From assembly GCF_042675645.1 (NCBI RefSeq), contig NZ_JBHTJH010000005.1, positions 1-64,000 of the forward strand: a DNA stretch of 64,000 nt. The letters run 5' to 3'. How positions within the stretch are numbered: the first letter of the stretch is position 1; every line of letters starts with the position of its first letter. The notes under the pieces are model-generated. The model searched no databases. It was given only the letters and a program-made list of their open reading frames with translations, and had not been told where the DNA came from. Of this stretch, positions 16,577 through 23,888 are shown one piece after another. Both the position numbers and the translations under genes were made by a program. Source of the stretch: Sungkyunkwania multivorans (GTDB taxonomy: Bacteria > Bacteroidota > Bacteroidia > Flavobacteriales > Flavobacteriaceae).

Positions 16577-17880
16577 AAGCAGGAAAACATCATTCCATCA
16601 TCCGATCTTGGGGAAATTCTCAGAATACGAAGGGAATAGTTCACGATTTGCAGTCAATACAGCTGCCAAGCACCTTAAGTGAAGTCCCTGATTTTATTAC
16701 CTACGGAAATGGCAGAAGTTATGGCGATTGTTGCCTGAATAAGAACGTACTCAACGTGCGTAATGCCGATAAAGTGATTTCCTTCGACTCAGAAAATGGA
16801 ATCATTCACTGTCAATCGGGGATCCTATTAAAGCAGCTATTGGAAATCATAATTCCTAAAAAATGGTTCTTGCCAGTGACGCCCGGTACCAAATATATTA
16901 CTCTAGGAGGCGCCATTGCCGCAGACGTACACGGGAAGAACCATCATGTGGAAGGCACCTTTTGCAACTATGTGAATTGGTTGCTGCTGCTGCTACCCGA
17001 TGGCACCGTTTTAAAGTGTTCAAGAGAACAACATGCCGATCTATTTCATGCGAGTTGCGGAGGCATGGGCCTTACCGGAGTAATTCTCGAAGCCGAGTTC
17101 CGTTTAAAACCAATAAAAAGCGCTTTCATCCAACAGGATTTGAGGCAAACGGATAGCCTCTCGGAAACCATCGATCTCCTTGATGCCAATAATAAAAGCA
17201 CCTACGTAGTGGCTTGGATAGATGGTTTTGCAAAGGAACATACCCAGCAGAAAGGACTTGTTTTTCTGGGAGAGCACGCAGATGAAGGAAGGTTGCATTT
17301 CTCTTTCAAGCAACCTATATCCATCCCAAGGGCGTTTCCTTCTTTTTTGCTGAATGATACAAGCATGAAACTATACAATCAGCGATTTTTGAATGTTAAT
17401 AAAGCAGGGAGGCGTTCAGTTAACATCGAAGCATTCTTTTATCCTTTAGACAGAATAAAAAACTGGAACCGCATCTATGGAAGTCAGGGTTTTATTCAAT
17501 ATCAGTTGGTAATACCTTTCCAAAATGCCAAAGAAGTACTCGGAGCTATTGTAAATAGAGTAGCTGAAAGTGATCATCGTTCGTATCTGTCCGTCCTAAA
17601 GCAATTCGGCGAGGCAAATGCCAATTATTTGTCATTTCCTATGGAAGGCTATACCCTTACCATGGATTTTAAGATGAAAGATGGATTGCTTCCTTTTTTA
17701 GAGGAACTCGACCAGATCGTTTCTGCAGGAAAAGGCAGAGTATATTTGGCAAAAGATGGAAGAATGTCTAGAGAATTCTTCGAAAAGGGATATCCCGCCT
17801 TAGAGAAATTTCGTGAGGTTAGAAAAAAATATCAACTAGAAAAGTTACAATCCTTTCAGTCCAAAAGATTAGGTTTGTAG
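16573..17880 (+). CDS. dprE1: DprE1-like FAD oxidase (polyprenylphosphoryl ribose 2'-oxidase)
   Basis: A 435-residue FAD-dependent oxidoreductase. The PCMH-type FAD domain holds GNGRSYGD near residue 50 and TPGTKYITLGGAIAADVHGKNHH, the family's flavin-binding stretch. The C-terminal ALO-like domain ends with YLAKDGRMS, whose K394 matches the catalytic Lys of mycobacterial DprE1. The family oxidises the 2'-OH of polyprenylphosphoryl ribose to the keto form. The ATG overlaps the preceding stop (ATGA); the frame runs open upstream to 16516 but that start would overlap UbiA by 60 bp. DprE2-like reductase follows directly. Confidence 0.87.
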   Translation: MKAGKHHSIIRSWGNSQNTKGIVHDLQSIQLPSTLSEVPDFITYGNGRSYGDCCLNKNVLNVRNADKVISFDSENGIIHCQSGILLKQLLEIIIPKKWFLPVTPGTKYITLGGAIAADVHGKNHHVEGTFCNYVNWLLLLLPDGTVLKCSREQHADLFHASCGGMGLTGVILEAEFRLKPIKSAFIQQDLRQTDSLSETIDLLDANNKSTYVVAWIDGFAKEHTQQKGLVFLGEHADEGRLHFSFKQPISIPRAFPSFLLNDTSMKLYNQRFLNVNKAGRRSVNIEAFFYPLDRIKNWNRIYGSQGFIQYQLVIPFQNAKEVLGAIVNRVAESDHRSYLSVLKQFGEANANYLSFPMEGYTLTMDFKMKDGLLPFLEELDQIVSAGKGRVYLAKDGRMSREFFEKGYPALEKFREVRKKYQLEKLQSFQSKRLGL

Positions 17881-17896
17881 ACAGAACGATACGGTT

Positions 17897-18628
17897 ATGC
17901 AACATCTGTTGATTCTTGGAGCAAAAAGTGATATCGCAATGGCCATCGCCAAAAAATATGCGGCAAATGGCTACCATTTATTATTGGCTGGAAGAAACAT
18001 CGATGATCTGGATACATTTAAAGAGGACCTCAAAGTGACCTACAAGATATCTGTAAGTCTGCTAGAATTCGATGTTTTAAAAGAGACAACGCATACTTCG
18101 TTTTTCAAGGCGCTTCCAATACAACCCGCTGGTGTTATTTGTTGTATTGGCTATTTGGGCGATGAGGCCTTGGCCCAAACCAGCTTTGAAGAGGTCGATC
18201 GTATCATCAGAACCAATTTCCTTGGATGCGTCAGCATTCTGAATGTCTCGGCTGAGTATTTGGAAAAACAAGGTGAGGGTTTTATTGTTGGGATCAGTTC
18301 TGTGGCTGGAGAACGAGGAAGGGCAAGCAATTATCATTATGGCAGTGCAAAAGCCGGATTCACCGCTTATTTAAGCGGACTAAATGCTCGATTATCGAAA
18401 AAAGGAATTCATGTTCTTATAGTAAAGCCCGGTTTTGTAGATACCAAAATGACCGCACACCTTAGCTTACCTAAGCGATTGACCACAACCCCCGATGTAG
18501 TGGCAAAGAAAATCTTCAGCGCACAGCGGCGCAAACGTAATGTCATTTATGTCAAAGCCATCTGGAGGCCGATCATGTTTGTCATTCGCATTTTACCAGC
18601 ATTTATCTTCAAAAGACTGAATCTATGA
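17897..18628 (+). CDS. dprE2: DprE2-like SDR (keto-pentose reductase)
   Basis: A 243-residue short-chain dehydrogenase. The nucleotide-binding start reads LILGAKSDIAMAIA, with N107 and the catalytic set S134/S135, Y148 and K152 (YGSAK). The C-terminal 30 residues are hydrophobic and basic, suggesting membrane association. Paired with the DprE1-like enzyme, it would reduce the 2'-keto intermediate to polyprenylphosphoryl arabinose, completing the 2' epimerisation. It follows dprE1 by 16 bp and overlaps the next gene by 4 bp. Substrate assignment rests on context. Confidence 0.85.
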   Translation: MQHLLILGAKSDIAMAIAKKYAANGYHLLLAGRNIDDLDTFKEDLKVTYKISVSLLEFDVLKETTHTSFFKALPIQPAGVICCIGYLGDEALAQTSFEEVDRIIRTNFLGCVSILNVSAEYLEKQGEGFIVGISSVAGERGRASNYHYGSAKAGFTAYLSGLNARLSKKGIHVLIVKPGFVDTKMTAHLSLPKRLTTTPDVVAKKIFSAQRRKRNVIYVKAIWRPIMFVIRILPAFIFKRLNL

Positions 18629-19212
18629 CGGTCGCTTTCTTTGATTTTGATGGGACCATCACTAAAAGGGATAGTCTTATAGATTTCATCACCTATTACA
18701 AAGGAAAAAGAGCGCTATACTTAGGGTTAGTTCGGTATGGTTTTTTTATGGTGGGGTACAAGCTAGATCTGGTAAGCGGAAAACGGGCGAAAGAGCTATT
18801 GTTGAAACATTTTTTTCATGGTATGGAGTTGGAAAGCTTTAATAGCCTTTGTGAGCGCTATGCCAAGGAGCAATTGCCCAAGATGATTAAGCACAATGCT
18901 CTGCAAAGGATAGACTGGCATCAAAGGGAAGGCCACAAGGTGGTGGTCGTTTCAGCTTCTTTGGAAAATTGGATCGAGCCATGGAGTTCTCAGATGGGCT
19001 TGCAAGTTATCGCATCAACATTAGAGGTCGTTGAGAACAAGGTCACAGGAAGATTATCAGGTAACAACTGCAATGGTCTTGAAAAGGTAAGACGAATTAA
19101 AGAATCGCTGGATACACAAACCATTACCTATAGTTATGCCTATGGCAATAGCAGCGGTGACAAGGAGATGCTGGCTTTTGTCGACGAAGGTTTTCTAAAT
19201 CGTTTTTCTTAG
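18625..19212 (+). CDS. HAD-IB phosphatase, probable polyprenylphosphoryl-pentose 5-phosphatase
   Basis: A 195-residue HAD hydrolase of subfamily IB (SerB-like). Motif I is FDFDGT with D7 and D9; motif II is VVSAS; motif IV is YGNSSGDKEML. The pathway needs removal of the 5-phosphate after the UbiA step, done in mycobacteria by a PAP2 protein; HAD enzymes are linked to this pathway in some Gram-negatives. Its overlap with dprE2 (ATGA) supports the role here. Its 3' end overlaps by 4 bp the stop of the convergent membrane-protein gene, leaving no room for a terminator. Confidence 0.8.
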   Translation: MTVAFFDFDGTITKRDSLIDFITYYKGKRALYLGLVRYGFFMVGYKLDLVSGKRAKELLLKHFFHGMELESFNSLCERYAKEQLPKMIKHNALQRIDWHQREGHKVVVVSASLENWIEPWSSQMGLQVIASTLEVVENKVTGRLSGNNCNGLEKVRRIKESLDTQTITYSYAYGNSSGDKEMLAFVDEGFLNRFS

Positions 19213-21146
19213 TTGCTTCTTTGAAAAAGTGTTTTGATCTCGTCAACACGATCTTTCGACTTCAATCGCGTATAAACCTCTCTTACCGTAATGTCTTCGG
19301 GCCAATTTCGGACATAAAAGGTGGCAATTTTTTCCGCTTCAGCGTAGAACCCCGCTTCTAACGCACAATGTAAACTGGCACGATAGGCTTTCTGTTCGGA
19401 GGGATAGGAAAATGTGATAAGTTCTTTGGACACCTCATAGGCCTTATCATAGGCACGATCTACAAAATATGCTTCCAAGGTCAATAATTTCACATCGTAT
19501 AACTCATAGTATTTAGACGACCTTTCGAAGTAATCCAGGGCTATTTTGGGCTCTTTTCTCGTTCGCAGATGATAACGGCCCTGCATAAAAAGGAACCTGC
19601 CAAATTCATAATCGATCAATTTGGTCGAGTGAGGTGCTATAGCGCGAATCACTTCCTCGCCTCTGAACTTTCTACTTTGCTCGTAATTGGGATCTGCCTT
19701 TAAAACATCATCATAGAATTTCGCGCTTCCCTCATAGTAGGTCTTATAAAAATGAACGGCTATCGTATCCATTCGGTCGTTTAAACTATTTTGGTCATTG
19801 TGTACCAAGACGATAGGAATTGAGAGCATTGCCAAGACCGAAGCCACATTGATGACACCTTTAGGCGCGAGGTCCATCTCAGTCTCGCTGACCAATGCTA
19901 TCGAGAAAAACAACAATGCAATGCTTGGAATACTAAAAAGGTCCCAATCGATAGGCATACTTAACAGAGGATTGATCATAAATAGTAATGACGAGAAAAG
20001 AATAAGAGATGTGCCTGTAAAAACGACAGCGGTAGCATTCCAATTCAATTTTTTAGGTTTTATGATCGAAATTAGCAGTATTACCAACAAAGCGATGGGC
20101 GACCACATTAAAATAGCGTTCAAATAATCCAAGATATGATTTACACTTAATAGGTCATAGGTATCCAATGGCGGTTTTGGAGAGAACAGGGGAAGAAATA
20201 GATGGTCATATTCAAAGGCTTCTGTCCTTAAGCTTCGGTCGTCGATATGGTCTTCAAAATAAAAGAAGTATAAAATAGCCCCGATCACAAAGATCGGCGC
20301 TAAGATGTAATTTGCAGCCGATTTCCAACTTGGTGATGACCCTTTAAGATGTTTCCAGAGCAATATCACATAACCTGGCACGAGTAAAAGATTGATGGCA
20401 TGCACTTTTAAACAGACAAGTAAGAGTACAAATAGCCAAATGAGCAGCGATGTTTTTTCTGTACTCAAATATTTGAAGGCCAATGTAAACCACCAAAGCT
20501 GCATAAAGAGTAGCATCGCATAAATTTCTGTGTGGCCAAAGAAATTGAGCATAAAAGGTGCAGTGATCCCTGCCAATACCATTACGATCTTCCAAACATT
20601 ATTCTTTAAGGTCTTTAAGACAAAAGAGACCCACAAGAACACAAAAGCACCACCAAAAAAGGCGTCAAAAACGATAAAGGCCCATTTATAGGAAAGCTTA
20701 AAGAATACCGCTACGTAGGTGACCAATGAAAAGACCGTTGCCTGTCCGGCCCATGCGCCTAGGCTAAAATCGAAGAAGGCCTCGTTGGCGCCATCGGGGA
20801 TACTGGGAGGAATTTTGTTTAGATGTGGTGCTACGCGATACGAGTCTCCATAAAAGTCATAGATCATTGGAAAAACGAGCATCAATATCATATATGTTAG
20901 AGCAAGGCCGGAGGCCCAAGTGATCTTGTAGTCCCATATCTTAGAATCCAAGATCGTACGGCGCGATGGTATAAAAAAACGGTATAGAAACAGTCCGCAA
21001 CAAAAGAGGATGATGGCCTTTGCCAGAGGGGAGATGAACGCTATGAAATGGAGACTCCACCAAGGTTCTGGGAATAGCCATCCAAAAATATATAAGCTTG
21101 AAAATATAACCAGAAGCAATAACAAGATTTTATTGGATCGATCCAT
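19209..21146 (-). CDS. Multi-TM GT-C-like membrane protein with TPR-like C-terminus (paralog 2)
   Basis: A 645-residue relative of the protein at 11324-13441, with the same order of motifs: YDFYGDS, FFGHTE, YFFYFEDHID, LFLPLFSP, NHILD and PIDWDLF. About 11 TM helices are followed by a shorter TPR-like tail (about residues 480-640); the whole protein is some 60 residues shorter than its paralog. The start is the ATG at 21146 (MDRSNKI); the frame opens at a TTG at 21173. The two copies bracket the arabinose-donor operon, one on each side, both on the minus strand. An enzymatic role as lipid-linked sugar transferase is inferred from layout and neighbours only. Confidence 0.7.
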   Translation of the reverse strand: MDRSNKILLLLLVIFSSLYIFGWLFPEPWWSLHFIAFISPLAKAIILFCCGLFLYRFFIPSRRTILDSKIWDYKITWASGLALTYMILMLVFPMIYDFYGDSYRVAPHLNKIPPSIPDGANEAFFDFSLGAWAGQATVFSLVTYVAVFFKLSYKWAFIVFDAFFGGAFVFLWVSFVLKTLKNNVWKIVMVLAGITAPFMLNFFGHTEIYAMLLFMQLWWFTLAFKYLSTEKTSLLIWLFVLLLVCLKVHAINLLLVPGYVILLWKHLKGSSPSWKSAANYILAPIFVIGAILYFFYFEDHIDDRSLRTEAFEYDHLFLPLFSPKPPLDTYDLLSVNHILDYLNAILMWSPIALLVILLISIIKPKKLNWNATAVVFTGTSLILFSSLLFMINPLLSMPIDWDLFSIPSIALLFFSIALVSETEMDLAPKGVINVASVLAMLSIPIVLVHNDQNSLNDRMDTIAVHFYKTYYEGSAKFYDDVLKADPNYEQSRKFRGEEVIRAIAPHSTKLIDYEFGRFLFMQGRYHLRTRKEPKIALDYFERSSKYYELYDVKLLTLEAYFVDRAYDKAYEVSKELITFSYPSEQKAYRASLHCALEAGFYAEAEKIATFYVRNWPEDITVREVYTRLKSKDRVDEIKTLFQRSN

Positions 21147-21339
21147 GAAGGCGAATACTGTTTTTGGTGGCAATATACTCTAAAAACTGCGATCGCAACA
21201 AGCCTTCTTTTTGCACGCCTAAATGAATTTTAGCCCAAAACTTTTTAATTGTAAGAAAATACGTTAATTGTTTAGGGGTAATTAAACCCATTTTTTGACT
21301 TTTCGGCGGTAAAATTTCAGTTAATCAGGTAGTTGAGTA

Positions 21340-21347
21340 TATATTTA
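21340..21347 (+). promoter_or_regulatory. Possible -7 box, adhesin 1
   Basis: TATATTTA matches TAnnTTTG at seven of eight positions and lies 26 bp before the ATG. No TTG was found at the usual distance, so support is weak. Confidence 0.3.
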
Positions 21348-21373
21348 CCAAAGTAAATAAATTCCCTTCCAAA

Positions 21374-23656
21374 ATGAAACCAACACCAAACCAACTCGTT
21401 TTAACAATTTGCCTAATTCTATTTACCCTTCCTTTTTATGCACAGACCAACAACCAGGCGCTAGGTACGGCAGCCGGAGCTTCCATCACATCGGGAGATA
21501 ACAATGTGATGATCGGTGATTCTGCCGCTACGAGCTTAAGCTCGGGTTTAAATAATACCATGGTAGGCTACAGGGCTGGCCGAAGACAGACCAGTGCCAG
21601 TGACAATATCTTTATAGGTAAAGATGCTGGATTTTCGAATACCACCGGTACAGATAATGTGTACATTGGGGTAGAGGCTGGCTTTAATAGTACAGCAACC
21701 GACAACGTATTCATTGGTACGGAAGCTGGAGAATTTAACACTACCGGATCAGATAACGTCTTTATTGGAGAAGAGGCTGGACAAGCCAATATAGCAGGTA
21801 GAGACAATGTCTTTATCGGGGAAGATGCTGGTTATAATAATGACAGCTCTGGTCTTGGGCTTGCAGACGAAAATACCTTCGTCGGTAATACCGCAGGACG
21901 ACAGAATACCGATGGTTATAAGAACGCCTTCTTTGGAAATGAAGCGGGTTACGACAATACCACAGGATTTCATAATACCGCAATAGGAGATTCTGCCGGA
22001 ATCGACGCTAGTGATGGTCACAACAATACCTATGTCGGACATGCCTCAGGTGCTGCCAATGAGCATGGCGATTATAACACCTTTATAGGTTCGTATGCTG
22101 GATACGACAACAACCGTCTCAATTCTACCACAAATGCTAATCGAAATACCTACGTTGGGTTTCAAGCGGGCTATACGAATAGAGATGGAGAGGATAACGT
22201 TGGTATGGGATATGATGCCGATTTCACGGTCACTGTCAACCAAAGGGCCACCTTTATAGGTTCTACGATCGACCTAGATGCAGATGATGCAGTACTGATG
22301 GGCTACGGTATCGATGTTGCCAATGCCAACAGAATGGTGGTGCTAGGTGCCAATTCACAGTCGTATGGAGATGGGGATGTTATCATTGGTTATAATGTGA
22401 ATAACGATTTTACAGATGCCATCGACTTTAAGACTGCTATTGGATATCAGGCCAATGTTAGAGGAAATTTTGGCATTGGAATCGGATATCAAGTAAATAT
22501 TGATAATCTTCAATCGATTGCGATCGGAGGAAATTCAACCGTTCAAGCAGATGGGAGTATCGCCATCGGTCAAAATGCTAGAGCCGATGGGACCAACGCA
22601 GGTGGAACATCGAATATTTTAAGTGTCGCCTTGGGCCACTCGGCCAGAGTTACCGATTCGTTGGGTATTGCCATAGGGTTCAATGCGAGAAGTAACGCAG
22701 CCAATTCTATAGCAATAGGTGCCAATGCTCAAGCAAATACTGAGAATGTCTTATTGCTTGGTGGTGCCACGCTTCCGTTAAGTGTGGGTGTAGGAACCAA
22801 CAATCCAAGCGCCAATGCCTCTATGCACCTGGCAGATACCAATAAAGGTTTCTTGGTCAATAGAATGACGACCGCTTTGCGTACAACACTTGGGAGTGGA
22901 TTAGGTGTTGCCGATGACGGATTGATGGTATATGATACCGAAGACAAAGGACTTTATACCTGGGACGGCTCTGCCTGGCAAAGTGCCGGAGGAGGCGCTG
23001 ATATGGACAATCAAGAATTATCATTTGATGGAAGCATCTTAAGTATTTCTGGCGGTGTCAACACCGTCGACCTTACAACACTTACCACCGATCTAGAAGC
23101 AAGGGTCACGGCTTTAGAAAGTGCAGCCTCGACCACCACCGGAAATACACCAGAACAGTTCAACTTCCAATCGGTGATCAGGGATGGTGCAGGAGATGCC
23201 ATAACCAATCAGTTGGTCGGCATGCGTATCAGTATATTGCGAGGTGGACCTACAGGCGCCGCCGATTATATAGAAGAACATTCCTTGACGACCAGTGATA
23301 AAGGACTCATCAACCTCGTTGTTGGCGGCGGAAGCGTTACCAGTGGTACTTTCGATGCTATCGATTGGTCTTCCAATACCTTTTATCTTCGTGTGGAAGT
23401 CGACACTTCGGGAGGTACGTCGTATGTGAATATTGGCACCTCACAATTGATCAGTGTGCCTTATGCCTTGCATGCCAAGACAGCAGAATCTATTACGGGT
23501 GTGAGTGCGGCTCGTATCAATGAGCAAATGGATATCAAGCAACAAGAGGTAGATGCGAAGATCAAAGAGATCAACGAGCTTCGTGAAGAGCTGAATAGCT
23601 TGAAACAACAGATGCAAGAGGTGCTGTCTTCCTTAGGAAAGCAAGAAAAAGAATAG
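21374..23656 (+). CDS. Giant beta-roll adhesin-like surface protein (copy 1, coiled-coil end)
   Basis: A 760-residue secreted protein, signal peptide 1-23 (cut after FYAQ). Residues about 30-210 are tandem 20-23-residue repeats of the form (T/S)DNVFIG-EAG-N, predicted to stack as a beta roll. Residues about 330-470 carry YadA-head-like SIAIG--A-A motifs. Next come a NKGFLVNRMT / YTWDGSAW module (about 490-540), a FNFQSVIRD...SVPYALHAKTAE module (about 595-705) common at the ends of Bacteroidota surface proteins, and a C-terminal coiled coil (about 715-760). There is no T9SS type A domain, unlike copy 2. Likely cell-surface adhesin; mode of anchoring unknown. Confidence 0.8.
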   Translation: MKPTPNQLVLTICLILFTLPFYAQTNNQALGTAAGASITSGDNNVMIGDSAATSLSSGLNNTMVGYRAGRRQTSASDNIFIGKDAGFSNTTGTDNVYIGVEAGFNSTATDNVFIGTEAGEFNTTGSDNVFIGEEAGQANIAGRDNVFIGEDAGYNNDSSGLGLADENTFVGNTAGRQNTDGYKNAFFGNEAGYDNTTGFHNTAIGDSAGIDASDGHNNTYVGHASGAANEHGDYNTFIGSYAGYDNNRLNSTTNANRNTYVGFQAGYTNRDGEDNVGMGYDADFTVTVNQRATFIGSTIDLDADDAVLMGYGIDVANANRMVVLGANSQSYGDGDVIIGYNVNNDFTDAIDFKTAIGYQANVRGNFGIGIGYQVNIDNLQSIAIGGNSTVQADGSIAIGQNARADGTNAGGTSNILSVALGHSARVTDSLGIAIGFNARSNAANSIAIGANAQANTENVLLLGGATLPLSVGVGTNNPSANASMHLADTNKGFLVNRMTTALRTTLGSGLGVADDGLMVYDTEDKGLYTWDGSAWQSAGGGADMDNQELSFDGSILSISGGVNTVDLTTLTTDLEARVTALESAASTTTGNTPEQFNFQSVIRDGAGDAITNQLVGMRISILRGGPTGAADYIEEHSLTTSDKGLINLVVGGGSVTSGTFDAIDWSSNTFYLRVEVDTSGGTSYVNIGTSQLISVPYALHAKTAESITGVSAARINEQMDIKQQEVDAKIKEINELREELNSLKQQMQEVLSSLGKQEKE

Positions 23657-23694
23657 TCAAAGTATTTCGAAAAAATAACAAGATCAGGAATTTG

Positions 23695-23736
23695 GCGTCC
23701 GTTTAAGATGATTTAATTTTCATCTTAAACGGGCGC
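23695..23736 (+). terminator. Strong hairpin after adhesin 1
   Basis: A 17-bp stem with one G-T wobble: arms 23695-23711 and 23720-23736 around an 8-base AT loop, including the perfect 13-bp arms CCGTTTAAGATGA / TCATCTTAAACGG. The following sequence is only moderately T-rich (TTCTTTA). It separates the two adhesin genes. Confidence 0.7.
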
Positions 23737-23834
23737 TTCTTTATAGGAAATTTATCATGATTCCCATAAAATATTGAAAATGATTCATGTGTAGGTTTTT
23801 AAGCACGTATTCCTACCTGTTTGTCTAATTTAAT

Positions 23835-23865
23835 TTGAAGAGATAATCAAATTAAGGTACATTTG
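23835..23865 (+). promoter_or_regulatory. Bacteroidota-type promoter, adhesin 2
   Basis: TTG (23835-23837), a 20-bp spacer and TACATTTG (23858-23865), a full match to TAnnTTTG, 23 bp before the ATG. Together with the upstream hairpin it indicates independent transcription of the second adhesin. Confidence 0.75.
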
Positions 23866-23888
23866 CCCAAACTTTCACACCTTTCACA

